Shown here one piece after another: positions 50,993-60,645 of a stretch of DNA of 64,000 nucleotides. Within the stretch, counting starts at the first letter, position 1. The number at the start of each line of letters is the position of its first letter. Below the pieces are notes generated by a model. That model saw nothing but the letters and a program-made list of their open reading frames with translations. It was not told the DNA's origin and did no database searches. Position numbers and translations under genes: made by a program. The DNA is from Caulobacter sp. AP07 (GTDB lineage: Bacteria; Pseudomonadota; Alphaproteobacteria; Caulobacterales; Caulobacteraceae): assembly GCF_000281955.1 (NCBI RefSeq), contig NZ_AKKF01000239.1:48522-112521 (forward strand). The letters are read 5' to 3'.

Positions 50993-51004
50993 GCATCCCC
51001 GCCT

Positions 51005-53359
51005 TCAGATCAGCAGGTCCGCGCAGGCGTCGAGGATCGCGTCGGCGTCCAGCCGGTACTTGGCGTAGAGGTCCGGCAGGTCGCCCGACTGGCCGAAGGT
51101 CTCCAGGCCCAGGGCCCGCAGGCGCATGCCGCGCACCGAGCCCAGCCAGGACAGCGTGGACGGCGCGCCGTCGATCACCGTCACCAGCCCGGCGTCGCGT
51201 GAGAGCGGGGCCAGCAGGGTCTCGATGGTCGAGGTCCGCGCCGCGCCGTCGGTCCAGCGCGAACGGCCGGCGGCGGTCCAGTCCTGGTGCAGGACGTCGG
51301 CCGAGGTGATCGCCAGCAGGCCGGCGCCGGGCTCGTCCTCCAGCACCGCCTCGAAGGCGGCCAGGGCCTCGGGGGCCAGCGCCCCGGCATAGGCGATGGC
51401 CAGGCGCGCGCCGGGGGCCGGCGGCCGCAGCCAGTAGGCCCCTTCGACCACGCCCCGGCGCCAGGCGTCGTCGGCCCGTTCGGGCTGGGCGATCACCCGG
51501 GTGGACAGCCGCAGATAGGTCGAGGCCCCCTGCTCGGCCTGGATCCGTTCGAAGGCGTGGGCCATCAGCACCGCCGTCTCGTCGGCGAAGGCGGGCTCGT
51601 AAGCGTCCAGCCCCGGCTGGCTCATGCCGATCAGCGGCGAACCGATCGACTGGTGCGCCCCGCCTTCCGGAGCCAGGGTCAGGCCGGACGGCGTCGCCAC
51701 CAGCAGGAACCGGGCGTCCTGGTAGCAGGCGTAGTTCAGCGCATCCAGGCCCCGGGCGATGAACGGATCATACAGGGTGCCGACCGGGAACAGGCGCTCA
51801 CCGAACAGCGGCGCGGTCAGGCCCAGGGCCGCCAGGACGATGAACAGGTTGTTCTCGGCGATGCCCAGCTCGACATGCTGGCCGGTCTCGACCTTGGACC
51901 ACACCTGGGACGAAGGGATGCGCCGGCGCTTGAAGACGTCCTCATGGGCCCGGCGCTGGAACACGCCGCGCCGGTTGACGAACCCGCCGAGATTGGTCGA
52001 GACCGTGACGTCCGGCGAGGTGGTCACCACCCGGCCGGCGAACTCGTCGTCGCGGCGCGAGATCTCGAACATCACCTTGCCGAACGCCGCCTGGGTGGAC
52101 TGCTCGCCGCCGCCCAGCACCGGGACCAGCAGTTCGTCGGCCGTCGGGGTGGCGACGGTGGGCGCGAGGTGGCGGCGCTGGACGTCGGCGGCGAACGGCG
52201 CGCGGGCGACCAGGCCCTTGAGCGCCGTGCGCTCGGCGCTGGACAGGCCCGACAGCGCGTCCCACTCCTCGCCCTCGGTCACGCCCAGCCGGCCGCGCAG
52301 TTCGGCGATCTGGGTCTCGGTCATCAGGCCGGCGTGGTTGTCCTTGTGGCCCTGGAACGGCAGGCGCAGGCCCTTGACGGTGTAGGCGATGAAGAAGCGC
52401 GGAGCGTCGTCCTGGCCGGCCCGCTCGAAGGCCTCCAGGATGGTCTCCATGCAGTGGCCGCCCAGCTCGGTCATCAGTTCGCCGAGGTCGAGGTCCTTGT
52501 AGCCGGCGACCAGCGCCAGGGCGTCGGCGTCGCCGGCCAGGTCGGCGGACAGTCGCTCGCGCCAGGCCGCGCCGCCCTGGTAGCTGAGGGCGGCGTAGAG
52601 ATCGTTGGGGGCGGTCTCGATCCAGGCCTTCAGGGCCTCGCCGCCCGGCTTAGCGAAGGCCTCGCGCTGGCGCTTGGACCATTTCAGCGTCTCGACCGTC
52701 CAGCCGGCGGCCTCGAAGATCTCGCCGTAGCGAGTGAACATCCGGTCCTGGGTGGTCGCGTCCAGGCTCTGGCGGTTGTAGTCGACGATCCACCAGGTGT
52801 TGCGGATGTCGTGCTTGCAGGCCTCGATCAGGGCCTCGTAGATGTTGCCCTCGTCCAGCTCGGCGTCGCCCAGCAGCGAGATCATCCGGCCCATCCGCTC
52901 GGGCTTCACCGCGCCGCGCGCCGCCAGGTAGTCCTGGGTCAGCGAGGCGAAGGCGGTCATGGCCACGCCCAGCCCCACCGAGCCGGTGGAGAAGTCGACG
53001 TCGTCGGCGTCCTTGGTGCGCGACGGATAGGACTGGGCCCCGCCCAGGGCGCGGAAGGCTTTCAGCTTGTCCAGGCTCTGGCGGCCGAACAGGTGCTGGA
53101 TGGCGTGGAACACCGGGCTGGCGTGCGGCTTGACCGCCACCCGGTCCTGCGGCCGCAGCGCCTTCATATAGAGCGCCGTCATCAGGGTGGTCATCGAGGC
53201 GCACGAGGCCTGGTGGCCGCCGACCTTCAGGCCGTCACGGCTCTCACGCAGGTGGTTGGCGTTGTGGATCGTCCACGAGGCCAGCCAGAGAATGCGTTCC
53301 TCGATGCGACGTAGAAGCGCAAGCTCCTGCCGTTTCGCCGCCAAAATGGCTTCAGCCAT
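51005..53359 (-). CDS. Transketolase-family thiamin-diphosphate enzyme
   Basis: A 784-residue protein. The ThDP-binding motif GDAELDEGNIYEALIEACKHDIRN is near residue 163, with further motifs DFSTGSVGLGVAMTAFASL and, in the second half, ETGQHVELGIAENNLFIVLAALGL. Overall shape and HNANHLRESRD and GGHQASCASMTTLMTALYM are close to the E1/AceE-type and transketolase groups. No lipoyl domain or E2 partner is nearby, so the reaction cannot be fixed. It is followed upstream by an RND efflux pair but not obviously connected. Confidence 0.82.
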   Translation of the reverse strand: MAEAILAAKRQELALLRRIEERILWLASWTIHNANHLRESRDGLKVGGHQASCASMTTLMTALYMKALRPQDRVAVKPHASPVFHAIQHLFGRQSLDKLKAFRALGGAQSYPSRTKDADDVDFSTGSVGLGVAMTAFASLTQDYLAARGAVKPERMGRMISLLGDAELDEGNIYEALIEACKHDIRNTWWIVDYNRQSLDATTQDRMFTRYGEIFEAAGWTVETLKWSKRQREAFAKPGGEALKAWIETAPNDLYAALSYQGGAAWRERLSADLAGDADALALVAGYKDLDLGELMTELGGHCMETILEAFERAGQDDAPRFFIAYTVKGLRLPFQGHKDNHAGLMTETQIAELRGRLGVTEGEEWDALSGLSSAERTALKGLVARAPFAADVQRRHLAPTVATPTADELLVPVLGGGEQSTQAAFGKVMFEISRRDDEFAGRVVTTSPDVTVSTNLGGFVNRRGVFQRRAHEDVFKRRRIPSSQVWSKVETGQHVELGIAENNLFIVLAALGLTAPLFGERLFPVGTLYDPFIARGLDALNYACYQDARFLLVATPSGLTLAPEGGAHQSIGSPLIGMSQPGLDAYEPAFADETAVLMAHAFERIQAEQGASTYLRLSTRVIAQPERADDAWRRGVVEGAYWLRPPAPGARLAIAYAGALAPEALAAFEAVLEDEPGAGLLAITSADVLHQDWTAAGRSRWTDGAARTSTIETLLAPLSRDAGLVTVIDGAPSTLSWLGSVRGMRLRALGLETFGQSGDLPDLYAKYRLDADAILDACADLLI

Positions 53360-53374
53360 GCTTCCTCACCCAAC

Positions 53375-56300
53375 TCAGACGGGTGAGGCTTGCCCTTCCC
53401 CGTTCTTCTCACGGGCTTCATAGTCCTCGATCTGCCGCGCCGTCCACTCCGGAGACTTCGTGAAGCGGGCGAGCAGGTTGTAGAACACCGGCACCACGAA
53501 CAGCGTCAGCAGGGTGGCGAAGATCGCGCCCATGAAGATCACGGCGCCGATCGTCTTGCGGCTGCCCGCCCCCGCGCCCGTCCACAGCATCAGCGGCAGG
53601 GCGCCCATGGCCGCAGCGATCGAGGTCATGATGATCGGCCGCAGGCGCAGGGCGGCGGCCTCGATCACCGCCTCCTTCACCTTCAGGCCCTCGTCGCGCA
53701 GCTGGTTGGCGAACTCGACGATCAGGATGCCGTTCTTGGCGGCGATGCCGACCAGGATGATCAGGCCGATCTGGCTGTAGGTGTTGATGGTCGAGCCGGT
53801 GACCAGCAGGCCGAACAGCCCGCCCAGCACCGCCAGGGGCACGGTCAGCATGATGACGGCCGGGTGGATCCAGCTCTCGAACTGCGCGGCCAGCACCAGG
53901 AAGACCAGCAACAGCGCCAGGCCGAAGGCGACGCCGACGGCGCCGGAGGCTTCCAGGAAGTCCTTGGCCTGGCCACCCCACTTGACGCTGACGCCGGGGG
54001 TAGGCCGCGCGGCGGCCTCGTCCTGGAAGAACCTGACGGCGTCCTCGACGGTGTAGCCCGGCGCCAGTTGCGTCGTCAGGGTCACCGAGCGCAGCCGATC
54101 GACACGGGGGCGGTCGGGCGCGTCGCCGCGCAGCTCGGTGGTGACGACGGTCGACAGCGGCACAAGGGCGCCCGACTGGGTGCGGACCTGCAGCTGGTCC
54201 AGGTCGGCGACGCTGCGGCGCTGCTCGAGGGTGGACTGCAGGATGACGTCGTATTCCTGGCCGTTCTTGATGTAGGTCGTGGCGCGGCGGGAGCCGAACA
54301 TCGTCTCCAGCGCCCGGCCGATCGATTGGGCCGAGACGCCCAGGCTGGCGGCCTTGTCGCGGTCGATCCGCACCGACAGGCGCGGCGAGGTTGGCTCGTA
54401 GTCGATGCGCGGCCGCGACAGGCCCGGATTGTCCTGAGCGGCGGCCAGGATCGGCTTGAGCCAGTCGGCCAGCTCGACATAGTCGTTGCCGGTGGCGATC
54501 AGGTCGACATTGGTGCCGCCGCCCCCGCCGCCCCCGCGCTGGAAGGCGCCGCGCACGCTGGCCACGGCGCGTACGCCGGTGATCTTGCTCAGGGACTTGT
54601 TGAGTTCGGCGGCCACCTGGTCGGCGGTCTTGTCGCGCTCGCCCCAGCCCTTCAGCACCAGCACGCCGTTGCCGGTGTTGAACTGGTTCTGGCCGAAGCG
54701 CGGCACGGCGATGATGGTCCGCTCGGCGACGCCGTCGGCGCGGTACTTCTCCAGTTGCTTCTCGACCTGGTTGGCGGCCTTGACGGTGTAGTCGAAGCCG
54801 GAGCCTTCCGGGCCGTTGATCGAGATGTCGACCCGGCCGCGGTCCTCGGCCGGCACCAGTTCCTGCGGCAGCACCGCGAACAGCCCGCCGGCGACCAGCG
54901 CCAGGAACAGCACCACCAGACCCGTGCCGATGCTCGCCGAGCGCGCGGCCAGCAGGCCTTCCAGCGAATGGCGATAGCTGTCCTTCAGCCGGTCCATCGC
55001 GTAGTCGACCTTGCGGTTGAACCAGTTGCCGCCGGCGGCCGGCCGGAGCAGCTTGGAGGCCAGCATCGGCGACAGGCTCAGCGCCAGCAGCGCCGAGAAG
55101 CCGACGGCCGCCGCGATGGCCACGGCCAGCTCGACGAACAGCCGGCCGATATAGCCGGGCAGGAACATCAGCGGCGCGAACACCGAGATCAGCACGATGG
55201 TGGTGGCGACGACCGCGAAGAACACCTGCCGGGTGCCGCGCAGGGCGGCGACGTTGGCGGGCTCGCCCTCGTCCACCCGGCGCTGGATGTTCTCGACCAC
55301 GACGATGGCGTCGTCGACCACCAGGCCGACGGCCAGCACCAGGGCCAGCAGGGTCAGCAGGTTCAGCGAGAAGCCCAGCGGGGCCAGGACGATGAAGGTC
55401 GACAGGATGCAGATCGGCGCGACGATCGAGGGGATCAGGGCCGAGCGCCAGCTGCCCAGGAACACCAGGTTGACCAGGGCCACCAGACCGATTGAGATGC
55501 CCATGGTGACCCACACCTCGTGGATCGCCTCGGCGGTGAAGATCGAGTTGTCGACGGCCTTGATCAGGTGCGTGCCGGCCGGCAGCGTCTTGTTGATCTC
55601 GACCAGTTCCTTGTCGACCACCTTGGAGATGGCCACGTCGTTGGCCTGGGACTGGCGGGTCAGGAAGATGCCGACCTGGTTGACGCCGTTGCCGCGGAAG
55701 ATCTTGCGACGCTCGTTGGAGCCTTCCTCGACCCGCGCCACGTCGCCCAGGCGCAGCACGAAGCCGCTGGCGTTGGCCGGGCGCAGCGGCAGCTTGGCGA
55801 AGTCCTCGGGCCGCGAATAGCTGCGGGCGACACGGATGGTGAAGTCCTTGGCCTCGCCTTCCAGCGCGCCGGCCGGCAGTTCGACGTTCTGGTTGTTCAG
55901 CGCGGTCTCGACGTCGTCCACCGTCACGCCGCGCGCCGCCATGGCGTCGGGGTTGAGCCAAATGCGCATGGCGTAGAGCTGGCCGTTGAGGCCGGCCTGG
56001 GCGACGCCGGGCACGGTGGACATCCGCTCGACCAGGTAGCGGTCGGCGTAGTCAGCCAGCTCCAGCGGCGACAGGGTGGTGGAGGTCAGGTTAAGGATGA
56101 TGATCGGCGAGCTGTCGGCCTGGGCCTTGGCGATCTGCGGCGGGTCGGCCTGGTCGGGCAGGTTGGCGGTCACCCGGCTGACGGCGTCGCGCACGTCGTT
56201 GGCGGCGGCGTCCAGGTCGCGGTCCAGGGTGAAGGTGATGGTGATCTGCGAGCGGCCGTCGCGCGAGCTGCTGTTGACCCGGTCGATGCCCTGGATGCCG

Positions 56301-56512
56301 GCCACCTGGCGCTCGATCACCTGGGTGATGCGCTCCTCGATGACCTCGGCCGAGGCCCCCGTATAGGTGGTCGAGATCGACACCACCGGCGGATCGACGT
56401 TGGGCAGTTCGCGGATCGGCAGGCTGGTGAAGGCGGCCAGGCCGATGACGCAGAGGATGATCGCGGCGACGGCCGCGAAGACTGGGCGGCGGACGGAAAG
56501 GTCGGACAGCAT
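53375..56512 (-). CDS. RND multidrug efflux permease (HAE1 family)
   Basis: A 1,045-residue AcrB-type pump. It starts MLSDLSVRRPVFAAVAAIILCVIGLAAF, has the two periplasmic loops, and the proton-relay DD in LAVGLVVDDAIVVVENIQRR near residue 405; the C-terminal repeat has VGIAAKNGILIVEFANQLRDEG. Twelve transmembrane helices are expected. It overlaps the adaptor gene by one base (ATG/TGA) and is transcribed with it. Substrates unknown; no outer-membrane factor is in the window. Confidence 0.9.
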   Translation of the reverse strand: MLSDLSVRRPVFAAVAAIILCVIGLAAFTSLPIRELPNVDPPVVSISTTYTGASAEVIEERITQVIERQVAGIQGIDRVNSSSRDGRSQITITFTLDRDLDAAANDVRDAVSRVTANLPDQADPPQIAKAQADSSPIIILNLTSTTLSPLELADYADRYLVERMSTVPGVAQAGLNGQLYAMRIWLNPDAMAARGVTVDDVETALNNQNVELPAGALEGEAKDFTIRVARSYSRPEDFAKLPLRPANASGFVLRLGDVARVEEGSNERRKIFRGNGVNQVGIFLTRQSQANDVAISKVVDKELVEINKTLPAGTHLIKAVDNSIFTAEAIHEVWVTMGISIGLVALVNLVFLGSWRSALIPSIVAPICILSTFIVLAPLGFSLNLLTLLALVLAVGLVVDDAIVVVENIQRRVDEGEPANVAALRGTRQVFFAVVATTIVLISVFAPLMFLPGYIGRLFVELAVAIAAAVGFSALLALSLSPMLASKLLRPAAGGNWFNRKVDYAMDRLKDSYRHSLEGLLAARSASIGTGLVVLFLALVAGGLFAVLPQELVPAEDRGRVDISINGPEGSGFDYTVKAANQVEKQLEKYRADGVAERTIIAVPRFGQNQFNTGNGVLVLKGWGERDKTADQVAAELNKSLSKITGVRAVASVRGAFQRGGGGGGGTNVDLIATGNDYVELADWLKPILAAAQDNPGLSRPRIDYEPTSPRLSVRIDRDKAASLGVSAQSIGRALETMFGSRRATTYIKNGQEYDVILQSTLEQRRSVADLDQLQVRTQSGALVPLSTVVTTELRGDAPDRPRVDRLRSVTLTTQLAPGYTVEDAVRFFQDEAAARPTPGVSVKWGGQAKDFLEASGAVGVAFGLALLLVFLVLAAQFESWIHPAVIMLTVPLAVLGGLFGLLVTGSTINTYSQIGLIILVGIAAKNGILIVEFANQLRDEGLKVKEAVIEAAALRLRPIIMTSIAAAMGALPLMLWTGAGAGSRKTIGAVIFMGAIFATLLTLFVVPVFYNLLARFTKSPEWTARQIEDYEAREKNGEGQASPV

Positions 56513-57648
56513 CAGCCGGCCTTGACCTGGTCGAGCTTGTGACCCTGGGGCTTGCCGCCCTGGGCCTTGTCGCCCTTGCCGCCGCCGCTGATCGGTGCGC
56601 CGTCCTGCACGCGGTTGAGGCCGTCGCCGACGATCCGGTCACCAGCCTTCAGGCCCGAGACGATCTCGACGAAACCGTCGGCGCTGAGGCCGGTCTGCAC
56701 CGTGGTGCGCCGGGCGATCTGGCCCTTGGGCCCCTTGGCGACCAGGAACACCGAGGCCTGCGTGCCCTCGAACTGGACGGCGGCCTCCGGGACCGCCACG
56801 GCCTGGCGCTGCCCCTGGTCGATGCCGACCTTGATCAGCATGCCGGGCTTGAGGCGTCCGCCGGCGTTGGCGAACTCGGCCCGGGCCTTGAGGGCGCGGG
56901 TGGTCGGGTCGATGCGGGTGTCGATCTGGGCGATATGCCCCGTGAAGCTCTCGCCCGGCAGGGCGTCGGGCGCGGCGGTGATCGTCAGGCCCTCGCGCAG
57001 GATCGGCAGGTAGCGGTCGGGCACCGAGAAATCGACGCGGATCAGCGAGACGTCGTCCAGGCTGACGATGGCGGTGCCGGGGCTGATCAGCGTGCCCGGC
57101 GCGATGTCGGAAATGCCCACCCGGCCGGCGAACGGCGCGCGGATCACCCGGTCCAGCTTCTGGGCGCTGGCGGAACTGAGCGCGGCGCGGGCGGTGTCGC
57201 GGGCGGCCAGGTACTGCTCGGCGGTGGCGCGGGGGGCGACGCCCTTGTCGGCCAGCGCCTTCCACCGCGTGTATTCGCGGTCGGCCTGGGCCAGCTGGGC
57301 CTGGGCCTGGGCGATGCCGGCGTTCTCCTGGTCGGCCTTCAGCTCGACCAGCACCTGGCCCTTGGACACCGCCTGGCCGTCGGTGAAGTGCACGGCCGTG
57401 ATCAGTTCGGCGGTGTTGGAGGTGATGGTCACCGATTGGCGTCCCTTGGCCACGCCCAGCACCTCGATGCGGTCGGTGAAGGCGCGCGGCTGCACGGTGA
57501 TCTGCGAGACCGCCGTGGCGCGTCCGCCGCCGCCCGGTCCGGCCTGGCCCTTGGCCTTGCCGCCGAGGCCCAGCTTCAGCCCGCCGATCACCAGCATCAG
57601 CAGGACCGCGACGATCGCCGCGACGAGGAAGAAGTGTCTGCGGATCAC
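56512..57648 (-). CDS. RND efflux periplasmic adaptor
   Basis: A 378-residue membrane fusion protein: N-terminal membrane anchor (FFLVAAIVAVLLMLVIGGLKLGL), lipoyl domain (SNTAELITAVHFTDGQAVSKGQVLVELKADQ), hairpin, and beta-barrel/C-terminal domain (LKPGMLIKVGIDQGQRQAVAVPEAAVQFEG). The C-terminus is Gly/Lys-rich. Start is GTG with GGAG seven bases upstream. Confidence 0.88.
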   Translation of the reverse strand: MIRRHFFLVAAIVAVLLMLVIGGLKLGLGGKAKGQAGPGGGGRATAVSQITVQPRAFTDRIEVLGVAKGRQSVTITSNTAELITAVHFTDGQAVSKGQVLVELKADQENAGIAQAQAQLAQADREYTRWKALADKGVAPRATAEQYLAARDTARAALSSASAQKLDRVIRAPFAGRVGISDIAPGTLISPGTAIVSLDDVSLIRVDFSVPDRYLPILREGLTITAAPDALPGESFTGHIAQIDTRIDPTTRALKARAEFANAGGRLKPGMLIKVGIDQGQRQAVAVPEAAVQFEGTQASVFLVAKGPKGQIARRTTVQTGLSADGFVEIVSGLKAGDRIVGDGLNRVQDGAPISGGGKGDKAQGGKPQGHKLDQVKAG

Positions 57649-57765
57649 GAAAAGCTCCGGGCGCCGAAAGGAGTCGGTCTAGCTGTCTGAGTGCGGCTCA
57701 TAGCCGCCTGCCCTAACCCACGTCCAGTGACACACGGATGACCGAATATTACGGTTTTGACACAG

Positions 57766-58551
57766 TCAGAACCGACGCCACGCCGCGATGACGGCGCCCT
57801 GGTCGGCGGGGGTTTCGCGACCCGACAGCGCCTGGCGCCACCCGACCTGCAAACTCCAGTCCCCCAGATCGCGCACCACCGACAGCTCGGCCTTCATCCA
57901 GCGCGATCCGACCGGCTTGGATTCCGCCTTGCCGGCATAGGTCTGGGCCAGGATCAGCCAGGGTTTGGCGGGGCGGAGGCCCAGGGTGAGGTCGGCCCGG
58001 GTCTCGTCGGCCAGCCCGCCACGTTTCAGTCGCGCGACCTGGATTTCACCGAAGACATGCCGGCCGCGCCAGTCCCGCGAGGTTCCCGCCAACAGCCTCG
58101 CTTCGAGGTCGGTGTCGCCCCGGCCGGGCGCCGCATAGCCCGCATTTCGCCCCACCCCGTCCTTGGCGGCGCCCAGATAAAGGCTGACCGCTGATCGATC
58201 CGTATGCAGCAGGGCGTAGCGCAGGCCCAGTTCGATCGGCCCGCGCCCATCATAGGCGACGAAACGATCGTGGCCGCGTGTCACGCCGGCCTTGGCCTGC
58301 AAGGTCAGGCGATCGGTCAGGCCGTATTCGCTGTAAAGCGACAGGTTCTCGTCGCGCCGACGGTCGATGGCGACGCGCGCGCCGTCCGGATCAAAGCCCT
58401 CGTCGGCCTGCTGGTCCTCGTATTTGAGGATGGCCAGCCCCTCCCCGTCCTTCATCGGCCAGGCCCCGGCCCAGGCGGGCTGCGCGCAAAAGAAAGCCGC
58501 CGCGACCCCAGGGATCGCGGCGGCCCATCGTTTTCGCCGTTTCGGCGTCAA
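57766..58551 (-). CDS. Outer-membrane or periplasmic beta-barrel-like protein, TTG start
   Basis: A 261-residue protein with a signal peptide (RWAAAIPGVAAAFFCAQPAWAG) and strand-rich remainder (ENLSLYSEYGLTDRLTLQAKAGVTRGH, ELGLRYALLHTDRSAVSLYLGA, VFGEIQVARLKRG) as in small outer-membrane barrels. The only sensible start is TTG 58551, whose codon overlaps the stop of the aldolase as TTGA, so it is translationally coupled. Function unknown. Confidence 0.7.
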   Translation of the reverse strand: MTPKRRKRWAAAIPGVAAAFFCAQPAWAGAWPMKDGEGLAILKYEDQQADEGFDPDGARVAIDRRRDENLSLYSEYGLTDRLTLQAKAGVTRGHDRFVAYDGRGPIELGLRYALLHTDRSAVSLYLGAAKDGVGRNAGYAAPGRGDTDLEARLLAGTSRDWRGRHVFGEIQVARLKRGGLADETRADLTLGLRPAKPWLILAQTYAGKAESKPVGSRWMKAELSVVRDLGDWSLQVGWRQALSGRETPADQGAVIAAWRRF

Positions 58552-59324
58552 TCCGCGTAGCCGGGGGACTCCCGGTCGAGCTTGCGCAGGTTGCCGGGCC
58601 AGGCCAGGCCGGCGATCATGCCCATGCCCATGCCGGTCTGGTTGCGGACCTCGGCCTGGGCGGCCTCCGGCGCTTCCAGCACGTTGTCGCGGCCGGCGCT
58701 CAGGGCCATCACCTGCTGGGCGCAGGCGCGTTCCAGGAAGAACATCCCCAGCCAGCACTCGGCCGCCGTCATCCCCACCGACAGGGTGCCGTGGTTCCGC
58801 AGCAGCATCAGCTTCTTCTCGCCGAGGTCGGCCACCAGCCGTTCTCTTTCGTCAAGGTTGAGCGCAATGCCTTCATAGTCGTGATAGGCGAGCTGAGGCA
58901 AGACAATTAGCGACTGCTGCGACAGCGGCAGCAGGCCGTCCTTGTTGGCCGACACCCCGACGCCCTGGTCGGTGTGGAGGTGCATGACGAAATGGGCGTC
59001 CTCGCGGGCGGCGTGGATCGCCGAGTGGATCGTGAAGCCCGCCGGATTGATGAAGTACGGCGTCTTGTCGATGACATTGCCGTCCAGATCGACCTTGACC
59101 AGCATCGAGGCGGTCATCTCGCCGAAGAACATGCCGTAGGGATTGATCAGGAAGTGGTGCTCGGGCCCCGGGATGCGGGCCGAGATGTGGGTGAAGATCA
59201 TGTCGTCCCAGCCGTGGACGGCGACCAGGCGATAGAGCGCGGCCAGGTCGACGCGGGCCTTCCACTCGGCCTCGCTGACCTTGTCCTTGAGCGACGTGGC
59301 GATGGGCGATGCACCGTCGGCCAT
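58548..59324 (-). CDS. Class II aldolase/adducin family protein
   Basis: A 258-residue enzyme of the L-fuculose-phosphate aldolase/adducin fold. VHGWDDMIFTHISARIPG near residue 34, HFLINPYGMFF, and the metal-binding VMHLHTDQG and RNHGTLSVG motifs are present. Members are zinc aldolases or decarboxylase-like proteins; in many alphaproteobacteria this clade has no assigned substrate. It lies upstream of the barrel-like gene with a coupled junction. Confidence 0.85.
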   Translation of the reverse strand: MADGASPIATSLKDKVSEAEWKARVDLAALYRLVAVHGWDDMIFTHISARIPGPEHHFLINPYGMFFGEMTASMLVKVDLDGNVIDKTPYFINPAGFTIHSAIHAAREDAHFVMHLHTDQGVGVSANKDGLLPLSQQSLIVLPQLAYHDYEGIALNLDERERLVADLGEKKLMLLRNHGTLSVGMTAAECWLGMFFLERACAQQVMALSAGRDNVLEAPEAAQAEVRNQTGMGMGMIAGLAWPGNLRKLDRESPGYAD

Positions 59325-59406
59325 GAGCGGATCCTTCCTAGGTTATCGTTGTTCCCTTGAAGGTCGCGCCGCGAGGCTCTTGCGTCAAGCGGGCGTTGGA
59401 GGTGAC

Positions 59407-59473
59407 GGGGACACACACTCACCCCACGGCCGTTGATCATGGGCCCCGGCGCGGGCAATGAGTGTGTGTCCCC
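59407..59473. repeat. Long inverted repeat with GGGGACACACAC arms
   Basis: GGGGACACACACTCA (59407-59421) and TGAGTGTGTGTCCCC (59459-59473) are perfectly complementary, separated by 37 bp. The arms share the core of the 34-bp palindrome at 50959. It sits between the divergent aldolase and spermidine-synthase-like genes. Confidence 0.8.
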
Positions 59474-59488
59474 AACCGCGAGTCCCCC

Positions 59489-60160
59489 ATGATCCCCTGG
59501 CAGCATCTCGACACCGCCCAGGTTCCCGGCGACGGCGACGAACTGCGGCTGATGCGGCGCGGGACCGAATATTCGATCATGACCGGCGGGATCGAGCTGA
59601 TGAACAGCCGGCTCAGCGGGTCGGAAGAGGCCCTGGCCACCCTGGCTTTCGAACGCATCGGCGGCCGGCCCGGGGCGCGGGTGCTGATCGGCGGCCTGGG
59701 CATGGGCTTCACCCTGCGCGCCGCCCTGGCCGCGTTCGGCCCGGACGCCAGGATCGTCGTCGCCGAACTGGTCCCCGCCGTGGTCGCCTGGGCGCGCGGC
59801 CCGCTCGGCGGTCTCTACGGCGACAGCCTGTCGGACCCCCGCGCCCAGATCCATGCGGGCGATGTCGGTGAACTGATCCGCTCGGGCGAAGCGGCCTTCG
59901 ACGCCATCCTGCTCGACGTCGACAACGGCCCCGGCGGCCTCAGCCGCAAGGAGAACGACGGCTTGTATAGTCCGGGCGGGTTGGCGGCGACCAAGCGGGC
60001 GCTGCTTCCCGGCGGCGTGCTGGAGGTTTGGTCCTCAACCCGCGACAGCGCCTTCACCCGGCGGCTGAAACAGGCCGGCTACGCGGTCGAGGAGGTCGGC
60101 GTGCGCGCCCACAAGGGACGCGGCGCGCGGCATGTGATCTGGATGGCGACCAGGCCCTAG
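59489..60160 (+). CDS. Spermidine synthase-like methyltransferase-fold protein
   Basis: A 223-residue protein with the Rossmann-type fold of polyamine aminopropyltransferases: EYSIMTGGIELMNSRLSGSEEALATLAFERI near the start, the SAM-site-like VLIGGLGMGFTLRAAL, and FDAILLDVDNGPGGLS. It lacks the full N-terminal domain of SpeE, so aminopropyl transfer is not assured. ATG 59489 is used, because earlier codons lie in the inverted repeat. Confidence 0.78.
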   Translation: MIPWQHLDTAQVPGDGDELRLMRRGTEYSIMTGGIELMNSRLSGSEEALATLAFERIGGRPGARVLIGGLGMGFTLRAALAAFGPDARIVVAELVPAVVAWARGPLGGLYGDSLSDPRAQIHAGDVGELIRSGEAAFDAILLDVDNGPGGLSRKENDGLYSPGGLAATKRALLPGGVLEVWSSTRDSAFTRRLKQAGYAVEEVGVRAHKGRGARHVIWMATRP

Positions 60161-60186
60161 CTGACCCTCCCCCACAGGAGCAGGAC

Positions 60187-60645
60187 TTAGTCCGACCGGT
60201 CGCCCTTCATCAGCCGCGCCTTGTCGCGCTGCCAGTCGCGGGCGGCTTCGGTTTCGCGCTTGTCGTGGTTCTTCTTGCCCTTGGCCAGGCCAACCTCGAG
60301 CTTCACCAGGCCCTTCTCGTTGAAATAGATCTTCAACGGGATCAGCGTGCGGCCGTCGCGCTGCACGGCGCCGATCAGCTTGTCGATCTGCTTGCGATGC
60401 AGCAGCAGCTTCCGATGGCGGCGCGGCTCGTGGTTGAAGCGGTTGGCCTGGCCGTAGGGCGGGATGTCGGCGTTGATCAGCTTGATCTCGCGCCCTTCGA
60501 CCGAGGCGTAGGACTCGGCGATATTGGCCCGACCGACGCGCAACGACTTCACCTCGGTGCCGGTCAGCATGATGCCGGCCTCGAAGGTCTCCTCGATGAA
60601 ATAGTCGTACCGCGCGCGGCGGTTCTCGGCGATCGGCTTGGTCAT
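60187..60645 (-). CDS. smpB: SsrA-binding protein SmpB
   Basis: A 152-residue protein: [63 protein letters not shown] and a basic C-terminal tail, all hallmarks of SmpB, which carries tmRNA to stalled ribosomes. The start overlaps the dapA stop. The tmRNA gene itself is not in the window. Confidence 0.96.
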   Translation of the reverse strand: MTKPIAENRRARYDYFIEETFEAGIMLTGTEVKSLRVGRANIAESYASVEGREIKLINADIPPYGQANRFNHEPRRHRKLLLHRKQIDKLIGAVQRDGRTLIPLKIYFNEKGLVKLEVGLAKGKKNHDKRETEAARDWQRDKARLMKGDRSD

